Source: Prevotellaceae bacterium (lineage in GTDB: Bacteria; Bacteroidota; Bacteroidia; Bacteroidales; Bacteroidaceae). Taken from it: a DNA stretch of 64,000 nucleotides. The notes beneath the pieces were generated by a model that saw only the letters and a program-made list of their open reading frames with translations, had not been told where the DNA came from and ran no database searches. The stretch covers positions 1-64,000 of the forward strand of contig JAQYEW010000013.1 of NCBI GenBank assembly GCA_028723455.1. The letters run 5' to 3'. The position numbers and the translations under genes were made by a program. Numbering within the stretch: position 1 is the first letter of the stretch; each line of letters starts with the position of its first letter. Of the stretch, positions 1-8,651 are shown one piece after another.

Positions 1-75
1 AACATCATACCGATTCTTCTATGACTAAGACTCCCAGTAGTCTCTCTTGGAATTATTTAAGGTTGACATATAGAC

Positions 76-113
76 AAAAAAAGCGTGGGAGCCTATCCTG
101 TTACTCGTCCCAC
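76..113 (-). terminator. Rho-independent terminator of the structured RNA
   Basis: GTGGGA at 85-90 pairs with TCCCAC at 108-113. On the minus strand the stem is followed by a run of seven U (76-82). This fixes the direction of the RNA as leftward. Confidence 0.7.
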
Positions 114-243
114 ATATTGAGGCTCTCGCATTGCCCTGTTAGTCGAAACGAGCAACGCTGAAAGCCCCACGCCGTGTATGTTGAACTAACATCAGCGCAG
201 GGCATACGAGACGCCGAGAGCCAATGAGAGTGTACAATACACC
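76..243 (-). ncRNA. Structured non-coding RNA candidate, 6S-like / Bacteroidales-1-like
   Basis: Read on the minus strand, 222-121 folds into a long rod: the outer arm at 215-222 pairs with 121-128 (8 bp) and a second arm at 198-203 pairs with 133-138 (6 bp). The interior holds small hairpins and an alternative pairing (GUUAGU with ACUAAC). A further hairpin lies at 230-242. The transcript ends in a terminator at 76-113. A rod with internal bubbles fits 6S RNA or the Bacteroidales-1 motif, but I could not align it, so the class is inference. The 5' end is unknown; a TAnnTTTG box at 400-407 would start it near 393. An 86-codon ORF across it has no protein-like features. Confidence 0.5.
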
Positions 244-399
244 TAGTTGGGGTGTTCCCGTTGCTTTGTTTTTGACTAACAGTTGTGAATTTGCGAGATT
301 CCAATATGTCAAAATCAAAGCGTAAAGGTACGCCTTTTTGTATATATGTGTCTATACCCACCTTCCACCCAAGGGGCTTTCAGTAAGTAAAAGATATTG

Positions 400-407
400 C
401 AAAATTA
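400..407 (-). promoter_or_regulatory. Possible -7 box for the structured RNA
   Basis: TAATTTTG on the minus strand matches the Bacteroidetes -7 consensus TAnnTTTG. No clear TTTG lies 19-21 bases upstream, where the preceding terminator sits. Weak candidate. Confidence 0.25.
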
Positions 408-420
408 CTGTTTTTCTTGC

Positions 421-462
421 GAAAAAAAAAGAAATTACGCCAGTTCTTATCCCGAACTGGCG
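421..462 (-). terminator. Rho-independent terminator
   Basis: An 11-bp perfect inverted repeat (436-446 with 452-462, core CGCCAGTTC/GAACTGGCG) is followed on the minus strand by a U-rich run at 421-431. It ends a leftward transcript whose body would lie about 470-720 and which I could not identify. Confidence 0.7.
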
Positions 463-1114
463 TATATATCTTAATTTACTGTTGTCTTTGAAGCACAAAC
501 CCAAAACGTTATAATCCTCGAGAACAAAGATACAGAAAGCTTTTGTCTGAAAGATCGTGTCTGCAAGGTTTTCCACAACGGTCAAGCCCTCATTGATTCT
601 GAAGATTGGAATCTTGTTGCCAAACTCGTGCTCACCGCCCCATGGATTTCTGACAACGCTCAGGCGGTTTGCTGTTTTTAACACTCTGTCAAGAGAAAGA
701 ACATTCTGCTTACATTTTGATTTTCATAAAACAAGAAAAGTGGCATTCTTGCAGATGAAGTGGATATTCTTCATGAATTACCACATTTTCATGTGTACTG
801 GAATCCAATATTTTACAAACACGCTTACACGAGAAAGAGCAGAAAAAACATAGAAAAAAGGCATTTCATGAGATGAAAACAAGCAGAAAAGTTGGGAAAA
901 ACATATATATAAAATCTGGAAAACATATAAATAGTTCTGGCATCTCTTATATATGTTTCCTCCGAAAGCCTTTATAAACATGAGGAAAGCAAAAAAATTG
1001 GCGTTCCGCTTTCTAAAAAGCAAAAAGAAGAGGAGAAAACAAAATGATCATTTTGAAAGGAAATCTGGAATTTATGCTTTCATTATGATATTACAGACCA
1101 TCGTGTCAAGATAC
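463..1114. other. AT-rich intergenic stretch without a recognised gene
   Basis: About 480-700 is open on both strands. The minus-strand frame (GTG at 684) runs straight through the terminator at 421-462, so it is unlikely to be a normal gene. The plus-strand frame (about 475-690, TAA stop) has no usable start codon. Neither product is recognisable; a decayed gene or an untranslated RNA ending at 421 are both possible. The rest holds AAAACATATA copies (about 896-958) and a 14-bp palindrome AAAATGATCATTTT at 1041-1054. Confidence 0.4.
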
Positions 1115-1157
1115 AAAAAAGCCTGATAAAACCACAAAAGTTCTATCAGGCTTTTTT
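1115..1157 (-). terminator. Terminator of aspS (looks bidirectional)
   Basis: The arm AGCCTGATA near 1120-1127 pairs with TATCAGGCT near 1144-1152. It is flanked by six A on the left and six T on the right, so it could act in both directions. The aspS stop is six bases away. Confidence 0.8.
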
Positions 1158-1163
1158 ATGCAC

Positions 1164-2921
1164 TTAGGCCTTCAAATCAAGCTTTATCTGAAGCTCATCG
1201 AATTGCTCGTCTCCCAAAGGTCCGGGAGCACCAAGCATAACATCACGGCCACTGTTGTTCTTTGGGAAGGCGATGCAATCGCGAATGCTGTCCAACTCGG
1301 CAAAGAGGCTTACAAAACGGTCCAGACCGTATGCAAGACCGCCATGAGGAGGCGCACCGTACTTGAAGGCGTTCATCAAGAAACCGAACTTAGCCTGTGC
1401 CTGCTCGGGAGTGAAACCGAGAATCTCGAATATCTTTTGCTGCAACTTCGCATCGTGGATACGGATACTGCCACCGCCCACTTCAACTCCATTGATAACC
1501 ATATCATAGGCATTGGCGCGGACCTTTTCGGGAGCAGTATCCAACAAACCGATGTCCTCGGGTTTGGGAGAGGTGAAGGGATGGTGCATTGCCATGAGAC
1601 GCTGCTCCTCCTCACTCCATTCGTACATCGGAAAGTCTACCACCCAAAGACATGAGTATTGGTTCTTGGGACGCAGACCCATGCGCTCGCCCATCTCCAG
1701 ACGTAGTTCGCAGAGCTGCTTGCGCGTCTTCATCGTGTCTTCGCCACTCAGAATCAGTATCAAGTCGCCCGGCTCGGCATCGAAGGCGGCCTTCAGCGTT
1801 TTCAGCACCTCTTCCGAATAGAACTTATCCACACTGCTCTTTACGCTGCCATCCTCCTGCACACGCGCGTAAACAAGTCCCTTCGCACCAATCTGAGGAC
1901 GCTTGACAAAGTCTGTCAGCTGATCCAGTTGCTTACGGGTATATACGGCCTGACCCTTGGCGCAGATACCGCCAATATATTCGGCTTCGTTGAAGACACT
2001 GAATTCGCCTGTGCCCTTCAGGACATCCATCAGTTCGACGAACTTCATCTCGAAACGCGTATCGGGCTTGTCGCTGCCATAGTATTTCATGGCATCAGCC
2101 CAGGTGATACGAGGCAAGGACGGAATATCCACATTCAGAATCGTCTTGAAAAGATGGCGGCTCATTCCCTCAAAGGTTTGAAGGATATCCTCCTGCTCAA
2201 CAAAAGACATCTCACAGTCAATCTGTGTGAACTCGGGCTGACGGTCGGCGCGCAAGTCCTCGTCGCGGAAACACTTCACAATCTGAAAATACTTGTCCAT
2301 ACCGCTTACCATCAACAGCTGCTTCAGCGTTTGAGGGCTCTGGGGCAAGGCATAGAACTGACCGGGATTCATGCGGCTGGGCACAACGAAGTCGCGGGCG
2401 CCCTCAGGAGTGCTGTTAACCAGAATGGGGGTCTCTATCTCCAGAAAGCCCTGCTGGTTCAGGTAGTTACGCACCTCGAAAGCAAAACGATGACGCAGTT
2501 CGAGGTTCTTTTTTACCGACTGACGACGAATGTCCAGATAGCGATACTTCATGCGCAGGTCATCGCCACCGTCGGTATTATCCTCGATGGTAAAGGGAGG
2601 CGTAAGGCTCTCGTTCAGGATATTCAGTTCGCTGACAATAATCTCAATATCGCCCGTGGGCATATTGGGGTTCTTATTCTCGCGCTCACTCACCTTTCCA
2701 CGCACCTGGATAACAAATTCACGTCCCAAACGTGCGGCACGTTCGTTCAACGCCGCGTCGTAGCCCTCGTTGAACACCAACTGCGTAATACCATAGCGGT
2801 CGCGAAGATCCACAAAGGTCATGCTACCCATCTTACGGGTGCGCTGAACCCAGCCGGCAAGGCACACTTCCTTGCCCACATGCTGCATATTCAACTCACC
2901 ACAAGTATTTGTTCTATACAT
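1164..2921 (-). CDS. aspS: Aspartate--tRNA ligase
   Basis: Charges tRNA-Asp with aspartate in the cytoplasm. The 585-residue product is of normal bacterial length. An N-terminal OB-fold anticodon-binding domain (about 1-110, with [12 protein letters not shown]) is followed by the class II catalytic core. Motif 2 is [14 protein letters not shown] at about 218-231 and motif 3 is GLDR at about 532-535. A bacterial-type insertion domain lies between them. The start sits ahead of the conserved YRTNTCGEL opening, and a TAnnTTTG box at 2951-2958 lies about 30 bases upstream. It is probably transcribed alone, with its promoter inside the spacer after the HAD gene. Confidence 0.97.
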   Translation of the reverse strand: MYRTNTCGELNMQHVGKEVCLAGWVQRTRKMGSMTFVDLRDRYGITQLVFNEGYDAALNERAARLGREFVIQVRGKVSERENKNPNMPTGDIEIIVSELNILNESLTPPFTIEDNTDGGDDLRMKYRYLDIRRQSVKKNLELRHRFAFEVRNYLNQQGFLEIETPILVNSTPEGARDFVVPSRMNPGQFYALPQSPQTLKQLLMVSGMDKYFQIVKCFRDEDLRADRQPEFTQIDCEMSFVEQEDILQTFEGMSRHLFKTILNVDIPSLPRITWADAMKYYGSDKPDTRFEMKFVELMDVLKGTGEFSVFNEAEYIGGICAKGQAVYTRKQLDQLTDFVKRPQIGAKGLVYARVQEDGSVKSSVDKFYSEEVLKTLKAAFDAEPGDLILILSGEDTMKTRKQLCELRLEMGERMGLRPKNQYSCLWVVDFPMYEWSEEEQRLMAMHHPFTSPKPEDIGLLDTAPEKVRANAYDMVINGVEVGGGSIRIHDAKLQQKIFEILGFTPEQAQAKFGFLMNAFKYGAPPHGGLAYGLDRFVSLFAELDSIRDCIAFPKNNSGRDVMLGAPGPLGDEQFDELQIKLDLKA

Positions 2922-2950
2922 ATAATAATGTGTTATATATTTTTATCTTG

Positions 2951-2958
2951 CAAAGTTA
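2951..2958 (-). promoter_or_regulatory. -7 box of the aspS promoter
   Basis: TAACTTTG on the minus strand matches TAnnTTTG, with a TTG 22 bases further upstream (2981-2983) inside the end of the HAD gene. The spacing is slightly long. Confidence 0.45.
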
Positions 2959-2977
2959 CGCAAACCCAAGGAGATAG

Positions 2978-3634
2978 TTACAATGATGGCTTGAAAAAGT
3001 TCAACAACTCCGCGGGCCTGGCAACAAAGTTCTTGGCGCCGGCGTCAGAGAGGATGCCCCTGTCGCGAAAGCCCCAAAGCACAGCCACACAATCAAGTCC
3101 CGCACCCAAAGCCGTCCGCACATCCACTTCGCTATCACCGATATACAGGCACTCACGCTTATCAACGCCTAAGGTTTCGACTGCAAGGTCCACCATATCG
3201 GGCGCCGGCTTGCGACGAAGCGCAGGGCGTTCGCCGATGGCAACATCTATCAGCCCGCGGAAATGTGTTTGGAACAACTCATCCACCCCCTGTTGCAGTT
3301 TATTGCTGACAATTGCGGTAGGAATGTGCGCGGCCTTCAAGGATTCCAACATCGGCAGGATACCCTCATAGGGAGCCGTATTGTCCTGGCAATGTACGAC
3401 ATAATGCTCCTTGAAAATAGTCAAGGTTCGCACGACATCTTCTTCCGGAACACCCTCCGGAACCGCACGCGCTATGAGTTTTCCCACACCATTGCCCACA
3501 AAACGGCGCACCTCGTCCAACGTACGTTCTGCAAACCCCATCTGACGAAGCGCATAATTGGTGCTGAGACAAAGATCCAGAATGGAATTCAGCAGTGTGC
3601 CGTCGAGGTCGAAAATTGCAGCTTTATACGTCAT
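2978..3634 (-). CDS. HAD-family phosphatase, phosphoglycolate phosphatase-like
   Basis: A haloacid-dehalogenase-type hydrolase of 218 residues. Motif I is FDLDGTLLNS at the N-terminus, where the first Asp would be the nucleophile. Motif II is the Ser in AIVSNK, and motif III/IV includes GDSEVDVRTA. The cap between motifs I and II fits the Gph/PGMB subfamily, so the substrate is probably a small phosphoester, but it cannot be read from sequence. I chose ATG at 3634 over an upstream TTG at 3640 because it begins the conserved core directly. It lies two bases after the fhs stop, so the two genes are surely co-transcribed; a role in folate or one-carbon chemistry is speculation. Confidence 0.85.
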   Translation of the reverse strand: MTYKAAIFDLDGTLLNSILDLCLSTNYALRQMGFAERTLDEVRRFVGNGVGKLIARAVPEGVPEEDVVRTLTIFKEHYVVHCQDNTAPYEGILPMLESLKAAHIPTAIVSNKLQQGVDELFQTHFRGLIDVAIGERPALRRKPAPDMVDLAVETLGVDKRECLYIGDSEVDVRTALGAGLDCVAVLWGFRDRGILSDAGAKNFVARPAELLNFFKPSL

Positions 3635-3636
3635 GA

Positions 3637-5304
3637 TCAAGACAAACCGACAATTTCTCCGTCGACAAGGTCAATACGTTCAGCCTGTGGACTCTTGGGA
3701 AGTCCGGGCATGCGCATAATGTCTCCGGCAATAAGCACAATCATCTCGGCACCATTATTGATAACAACGTCGCGGATGGAAATATTGAAACCCGTAGGCA
3801 CACCGTAGGCCTTGGCATCCTGAGAGAAGGAATATTGGGTTTTTGCTATACAAATGGGATAATGGTCCAGACCCATCTGACGGATGGTCTCCAGCTTCTT
3901 CTTCGCAGCTGGGGCAAAAGAAACTCCGTCAGCACCATATAGCTTAACGACGACTGCCCGTGCCTTATCCTCGATACTTTCCTCGTCGGCATAAGCCAAA
4001 GTGAGCGTCTTGCTGGGGTTCTCCTCGATGGTACGAACAACAAGGCGTGCCAGATCCTCGGCTCCCTTACCACCCTCCATAAAGGCATTATTAACGGCAA
4101 AGCCGACACCCATCTCCTGGCAATGCAGGCGACAGAGTTCTATCTCCTCGTCGGTATCCGTTGCATAACGATTGAAGCACACGACCACCGACTGCCCAAA
4201 GCTTTGAATGTTCTGAATATGCTTGTCCAAATTCGCAAGACCGCTACGCACACCTTCCGGATTAGGTTCCTTGATTTGGTCTTCAGCAACACCTCCGTGC
4301 ATTTTCAAAGCTTGCGTAGTAGCGACGAGAACAGTGAGAGCCGGCTGCAAACCTGCTTTGCGGCACTTAATATCATAGAATTTCTCGGCACCCAAGTCAG
4401 CACCGAACCCAGCTTCCGTAATCGCATAATCACCCAAAGTAAGTGCCATACGAGTAGCGATAAGGCTGTTGCAGCCATGAGCAATGTTAGCGAATGGACC
4501 GCCATGAATAATCGCAGGGGTATGCTCTGTGGTCTGAACCAAATTGGGACGAAGCGCATCCATCAACAGGACGCAGACAGAACCGGCAACACCCAAATCC
4601 TTGACATAGAAAGGTCGTCCGTCAATCGTTGTGCCCAGAAGGATTTTTTCGATACGGCGACGCAGATCGTTTTCGTCCTTCGCAAGACAAAGGATGGCCA
4701 TAATCTCGCTGGCAGGTGTGATGTCAAAACCGCTTTCCAGTGTTTCACCATTGGTTTTGGCCCCAAGACCGGTAACCACGTAACGAAGGTTACGGTCGTT
4801 GACATCCAGAACTCGTTTCCAAAGAATCTCGCGCATGGCGAAACCTTCCGACTTGTGCTGGTAGATGTAATTATCCAAAAGAGCCGCAATCATATTGTGA
4901 GCCGATGTGATGGCATGAAAATCACCCGTAAAATGCAGATTGATTTTTTCCATGGGCAACACCTGGGCGTAACCACCTCCCGCTGCACCGCCTTTCATGC
5001 CGAAACAGGGGCCCAAAGAAGGCTCGCGCAAAGCAACAACCGCCTTTTTGCCTATATGATTAAGTCCAAGGGCAAGACCCACGCTGACCGTCGTTTTGCC
5101 GATACCCGCCTTGGTGGGCGTGATGGCTGTAACAAGAACCAACTTATGCCTGCGCATACGATCCTCATCTATGAGCCGCTCGGGTACTTTGGCTATATAC
5201 TTGCCATAAGGTTCCAAATCCGCCTGAGGAATCCCCAAGCGACCAGCTATCTCAGCAATGGGTTTGAGCGCAATACCACGCGCAATTTCAATGTCGCTTT
5301 TCAT
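3637..5304 (-). CDS. fhs: Formate--tetrahydrofolate ligase
   Basis: ATP-dependent ligation of formate to tetrahydrofolate, giving 10-formyl-THF for purine and initiator formyl-Met synthesis. The 555-residue length is normal. The nucleotide loop [11 protein letters not shown] is at about 62-72, followed by the family block [23 protein letters not shown] (residues about 92-114). The next strongly conserved stretch, with [10 protein letters not shown], follows. It is first in a two-gene unit with the HAD phosphatase. A TATCTTTG box upstream at 5330-5337 suggests its own promoter, separate from the rarA unit. Confidence 0.97.
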   Translation of the reverse strand: MKSDIEIARGIALKPIAEIAGRLGIPQADLEPYGKYIAKVPERLIDEDRMRRHKLVLVTAITPTKAGIGKTTVSVGLALGLNHIGKKAVVALREPSLGPCFGMKGGAAGGGYAQVLPMEKINLHFTGDFHAITSAHNMIAALLDNYIYQHKSEGFAMREILWKRVLDVNDRNLRYVVTGLGAKTNGETLESGFDITPASEIMAILCLAKDENDLRRRIEKILLGTTIDGRPFYVKDLGVAGSVCVLLMDALRPNLVQTTEHTPAIIHGGPFANIAHGCNSLIATRMALTLGDYAITEAGFGADLGAEKFYDIKCRKAGLQPALTVLVATTQALKMHGGVAEDQIKEPNPEGVRSGLANLDKHIQNIQSFGQSVVVCFNRYATDTDEEIELCRLHCQEMGVGFAVNNAFMEGGKGAEDLARLVVRTIEENPSKTLTLAYADEESIEDKARAVVVKLYGADGVSFAPAAKKKLETIRQMGLDHYPICIAKTQYSFSQDAKAYGVPTGFNISIRDVVINNGAEMIVLIAGDIMRMPGLPKSPQAERIDLVDGEIVGLS

Positions 5305-5329
5305 ATAACATGATTAAAATTTTCTTAGA

Positions 5330-5337
5330 CAAAGATA
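5330..5337 (-). promoter_or_regulatory. -7 box upstream of fhs
   Basis: TATCTTTG on the minus strand lies 25 bases before the fhs ATG. No convincing -33 element was found. Confidence 0.4.
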
Positions 5338-5345
5338 AGGATTTT

Positions 5346-5876
5346 TTATGGCCTGACATCATTGTGGTCTCCAATAAATTTCTCCATCCACAGAATATCA
5401 AACCAACGATCGAATTTGTAGCCGCAGCAATGAAAATGCCCTACCGTCCGATAGCCCATGCGTTCATGAAACAGGGGGCTGGCTGCCGGCACGAACGCGT
5501 GATCCTCATCAGGGGCTGTAATACAAGCATACATATTGCGAATCCCGCGCTGCTTTAGTTCAAGTTCCAATGCTGAATAAAGCGTAGTTCCAACATGACG
5601 GCGATGATTGCCAAGACGAATGTATATGGAGGTTTCCACGCTCCAATCATACGCTTCACGGCTCTTAAGGGGACCCGCATAAGCATAACCCAGAATTTCC
5701 GCACCATCCGCCGCCAAAAGGAAGGGGTAATGCGGCAAAGCAGATTCAATGCGCTTACGGAAGGTTTCAAGCGATGGTGCCACGTACTCAAAGGTAATGG
5801 CGGTATTCAATACATAAGGGCTATAAATCTCCAGCAATGCAGCGGCATCATCTGGCGTGGCTGACCGAATTTCCAT
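5346..5876 (-). CDS. GNAT-family N-acetyltransferase, phosphinothricin acetyltransferase-like
   Basis: A 176-residue GNAT fold. The opening MEIRSATPDDAAALLEIYSPYV and the block with GYAYAGPLKSREAYDWSVETSIY are typical of the PAT/YwnH group, which acetylates amino groups of small molecules such as phosphinothricin or methionine sulfoximine. The acetyl-CoA loop reads LGNHRRHVGTTLY, with RRHVGT where the family usually has RGxGxG, so the loop is not canonical. ATG at 5876 is preferred over TTG at 5879. It overlaps the rarA stop by one base (TGATG), which implies translational coupling. The natural substrate is unknown. Confidence 0.88.
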   Translation of the reverse strand: MEIRSATPDDAAALLEIYSPYVLNTAITFEYVAPSLETFRKRIESALPHYPFLLAADGAEILGYAYAGPLKSREAYDWSVETSIYIRLGNHRRHVGTTLYSALELELKQRGIRNMYACITAPDEDHAFVPAASPLFHERMGYRTVGHFHCCGYKFDRWFDILWMEKFIGDHNDVRP

Positions 5877-7153
5877 CAATGTTCCTCCTCCTTATTTTTC
5901 CAGCGAAAGTCCTGCAACTGCTGCATCTTTATCTCTGCGGGATTGTTTTGCGCCTTCCAAAAACGCGTTCCCTGAGCCTCATCGGGCAGGAACTGTTGCT
6001 CTACAAAATTACCGGGATAATCGTGGCTATACTTGTATTGCTTGGCATACCCCAATTCCTTCATCAATTTCGTGGGTGCGTTGCGCAAATGCAAAGGAAC
6101 GGGCAAGTTACCCGTTTGCTTCACAAACTCCAAAGCCTCATTGATTGCCATATAGGCCGAGTTGCTCTTTTGGCACGAAGCCAAATACACCGTAGCCTCC
6201 GCAAGTGGGATACGCCCCTCCGGCCACCCGATCTTATTAACGGCATCAAAGGCGGCATTAGCAATCAAAAGCGCATTGGGGTTCGCCAAACCAATATCCT
6301 CGCTGGCACTTATGACAAGTCGGCGAGCAATAAACTTGGGGTCTTCCCCACCCTCGATCATGCGCGCCAACCAATAGATCGCCGCATCGGGATCACTGCC
6401 GCGGATACTTTTAATGAAAGCTGAGATGATGTCGTAGTGCATCTCGCCATCCTTGTCATAAGCCAAGGGATTTTGCTGCAACATCTGAGCTACCAGATCG
6501 TCGGTAATCTCCAGAGAAGATCCCGCAGGCAGGTCGCCACAAAGCATGTCAAGAATATTCAACAGCTTGCGTGCATCTCCTCCGCTGTAACGAAGCAACG
6601 CCGTAGTTTCCTTAAGTTGAATATTGGATTCTTTTAACACCACATCCTTCGTCAGCACGTTGTTGACAAGCTGCATCAAGTCTTCCTTACCCAAACTTTC
6701 AAGCACATAAACCTGACAACGACTCAGCAAAGGACGAATCACCTCAAAAGAGGGGTTCTCTGTCGTTGCGCCGACAAGGGTTATCACTCCCTGCTCTACC
6801 GCCCCTAAGAGACTATCCTGCTGCGATTTTGAAAAGCGGTGGATCTCGTCAATAAACAGTATCGGACTTTGTGTGTGGAAAAAACGCTGCTGCTTTGCCT
6901 TATCAATCACCTCGCGGACCTCCTTTACGCCACTGCTGACCGCACTCAGCGTAAAAAAAGGAGTCTTAAGCTGATGTGCGATAATCGTCGCCAGCGTAGT
7001 TTTACCGACACCTGGAGGTCCCCAAAGAATAAAACTGGAAATTCGGCCTGATTCTATCATCTGGCGCAGCACACACCCCGGGCCAACAAGGTGTTGCTGT
7101 CCAACATAATCATCCAAACTTGTTGGACGCATACGCTCGGCAAGTGGAGACAT
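5876..7153 (-). CDS. rarA: Replication-associated recombination protein A (AAA+ ATPase)
   Basis: The MgsA/RarA/WRNIP1 family acts at stalled replication forks and gaps. The 425-residue product begins with the family block MRPTSLDDYVGQQHLVGPG. Walker A is GPPGVGKTT at about 45-53 and Walker B LFIDEIHRF at about 99-107. Sensor 1 lies in LVGATTENPSFEV, and the C-terminal part is the conserved tetramerisation domain (SAFIKSIRGSDPDAAIYWLARM). A -7 box at 7179-7186 lies between the gene and the tRNA-Lys terminator. The GNAT gene follows in the same transcript. Confidence 0.96.
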   Translation of the reverse strand: MSPLAERMRPTSLDDYVGQQHLVGPGCVLRQMIESGRISSFILWGPPGVGKTTLATIIAHQLKTPFFTLSAVSSGVKEVREVIDKAKQQRFFHTQSPILFIDEIHRFSKSQQDSLLGAVEQGVITLVGATTENPSFEVIRPLLSRCQVYVLESLGKEDLMQLVNNVLTKDVVLKESNIQLKETTALLRYSGGDARKLLNILDMLCGDLPAGSSLEITDDLVAQMLQQNPLAYDKDGEMHYDIISAFIKSIRGSDPDAAIYWLARMIEGGEDPKFIARRLVISASEDIGLANPNALLIANAAFDAVNKIGWPEGRIPLAEATVYLASCQKSNSAYMAINEALEFVKQTGNLPVPLHLRNAPTKLMKELGYAKQYKYSHDYPGNFVEQQFLPDEAQGTRFWKAQNNPAEIKMQQLQDFRWKNKEEEH

Positions 7154-7178
7154 TTATAAGCATTTTAATTCCTATGCA

Positions 7179-7186
7179 CAAAGATA
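7179..7186 (-). promoter_or_regulatory. -7 box upstream of rarA
   Basis: TATCTTTG on the minus strand, 25 bases before the rarA ATG and just after the tRNA-Lys terminator. The -33 element is unclear. Confidence 0.4.
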
Positions 7187-7191
7187 TAAAA

Positions 7192-7227
7192 AAAAGGAGA
7201 CTTACCGATGAAAGTAAGTCTCCTTTT
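7192..7227 (-). terminator. Terminator of tRNA-Lys
   Basis: A 13-bp perfect stem (7193-7205 with 7214-7226) around an eight-base loop, followed on the minus strand by a U-rich tract. It directly follows the tRNA 3' end. Confidence 0.85.
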
Positions 7228-7228
7228 G

Positions 7229-7301
7229 TACGCCCTCAGGGATTCGAACCCTGGACCCATTGATTAAGAGTCAATTGCTCTACCAACTGAGCTAAGGACG
7301 C
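7229..7301 (-). tRNA. tRNA-Lys(CTT)
   Basis: A 73-base cloverleaf. The anticodon stem ATTGA/TCAAT encloses the loop CTCTTAA, giving anticodon CTT. The D arm (AGCTCAGTTGGTAGAGC) and T arm (GGTTCGAATCC) are standard. The acceptor stem has two G-U pairs, the discriminator is A, and CCA is not encoded. Confidence 0.96.
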
Positions 7302-7345
7302 ATTACACTACGTTCGGATGTTGGTTTGTTTCCGAATTGCGAGTG

Positions 7346-7377
7346 CAAAGATAGCGCATAATTTCGACAACACCAAA
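7346..7377 (-). promoter_or_regulatory. Promoter of tRNA-Lys
   Basis: TTTG (7374-7377), 20 bases, then TATCTTTG (7346-7353) on the minus strand: a full match to the Bacteroidetes housekeeping promoter, 44 bases before the tRNA. Confidence 0.7.
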
Positions 7378-7399
7378 CAAATCAAGGAAAAAATCCAAG

Positions 7400-7432
7400 A
7401 AAAAAACGCACGAAGGAAAAACCCTCGTGCGT
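7400..7432 (-). terminator. Terminator of the galactose operon
   Basis: ACGCACGA (7406-7413) pairs with TCGTGCGT (7425-7432), followed on the minus strand by a run of U. It lies 28 bases after the galK stop. Confidence 0.75.
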
Positions 7433-7459
7433 CATTCTGTTATCTGTCAACTAATTAAA

Positions 7460-8620
7460 TCAGCACAATTTGCGAGAGCCATCACCGATAACTACATCGA
7501 TAACGATTGGCTCCTTGCCATATTTCTCTTGGAAGCGTTTCTTAACCGTTTCCTTGAAATGATCATAAAGCTCGTCAGCGACCAAGTTGATGGTGCAGCC
7601 GCCAAAGCCGCCGCCCATAATGCGAGAACCCGTAACGCCCTCTTCCTTGGCAACATCATTCAGGAAGTCAAGCTCTTCACAGCTTACCTCATACTCCTGA
7701 CTCAAGCCATAATGTGTCTCGTACATCTTCTGACCAACCGTTTCGTAGTCGCCACGCTCCAAGGCGTCGCAAACAGCCAACACACGGTCAACCTCGCCAA
7801 TCACGTAACGGGCACGACGATACTCGACATCACTCACCTCGGCCTTTACCTCGTCCAGCATAGCCATGTCTGCATCACGCAGCGTTTCAACCTCAGGATG
7901 GTGCTTTGCAATAACGGCTGCCACTTTCTCGCACTGCTGGCGACGCTCATTATAGGGAGAACCCGCCAACTCATGCTTCACACAGCTGTTTACAAGCATC
8001 AACTTATAGCCCTTGGGATTCCAAGGGAAATAAGCATATTCTCCGCTGCGGCAGTCGAGACGCATCAATGAACCCTTTTTGCCATGTACGCTGGCGAACT
8101 GGTCCATAATACCACAGTTGCAACCAACATACTTATGCTCGGTGCGCTGACCCACGCGTGCCAGTTCCATCTTCTCAATCTTGTTCTCACCCCAAATGTC
8201 GTTTAGGGCAAAAGCATAACAACTCTCCAAAGCAGCAGAACTGGACATACCTGCACCCAGAGGCACATCACCGGCAAAAGCAGTATTGAAACCTTCCACG
8301 GGAACACCGAGTGCCATCATTTCACGGCAAACACCGTAGATATAGCGTGCCCAAGTGGCAGTGGGACCCTTCTCGTCATCCAAAGAGAACTCCGTGAGAT
8401 CCTTCAAATCAATAGAGTAAGCACGAACAGTGCGCGTGCCATTGGGCTTAATCTCCGCAATAATACCCTGCTCCACGGCACCGGGGAACACGAATCCATT
8501 ATTATAATCGGTGTGCTCACCTATCAGATTGATGCGGCCGGGAGAGGCATACACACTGCCCGTAGTACCATCGAAGTGCTTAATGAAGCGGCTTCGAACA
8601 TCGTCTATAGTCAATTTCAT
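7460..8620 (-). CDS. galK: Galactokinase
   Basis: Phosphorylates alpha-D-galactose to galactose-1-phosphate, the first committed step of the Leloir pathway. The 386-residue product has the family signature GRINLIGEHTDYN at about 28-40. The GHMP ATP loop PLGAGMSSSAA is at about 120-130, and the C-terminal GHMP motif MGGGFGGC is near 340. It is the last gene of a three-gene unit with the sugar transporter and galM. galT (uridylyltransferase) and galE are not in this window, so later Leloir steps must be encoded elsewhere. Confidence 0.97.
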   Translation of the reverse strand: MKLTIDDVRSRFIKHFDGTTGSVYASPGRINLIGEHTDYNNGFVFPGAVEQGIIAEIKPNGTRTVRAYSIDLKDLTEFSLDDEKGPTATWARYIYGVCREMMALGVPVEGFNTAFAGDVPLGAGMSSSAALESCYAFALNDIWGENKIEKMELARVGQRTEHKYVGCNCGIMDQFASVHGKKGSLMRLDCRSGEYAYFPWNPKGYKLMLVNSCVKHELAGSPYNERRQQCEKVAAVIAKHHPEVETLRDADMAMLDEVKAEVSDVEYRRARYVIGEVDRVLAVCDALERGDYETVGQKMYETHYGLSQEYEVSCEELDFLNDVAKEEGVTGSRIMGGGFGGCTINLVADELYDHFKETVKKRFQEKYGKEPIVIDVVIGDGSRKLC

Positions 8621-8651
8621 AGTTCTAATTTGTTTTAGGTTGTTGTATAAA

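Noticed and set aside
101-361. 86-codon minus-strand ORF over the structured RNA
   Set aside because: It overlaps strongly paired RNA arms, has no promoter-to-start logic and no recognisable domain; it is most likely a chance frame over an RNA gene.
1041-1054. AAAATGATCATTTT palindrome as an operator
   Set aside because: Single copy in AT-rich DNA with no promoter beside it; such palindromes arise often by chance.
3123-3135. Search for CRISPR-like or tandem repeats across the window
   Set aside because: No regularly spaced direct repeats were seen in any intergenic region.
1929-3371. 480-codon plus-strand frame opposite aspS and the HAD gene
   Set aside because: It runs antisense to two well-supported genes and its translation has no family features; long antisense frames are common opposite GC-balanced codons.
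4123-5313. 396-codon plus-strand frame opposite fhs
   Set aside because: Antisense shadow of a fully conserved enzyme gene.
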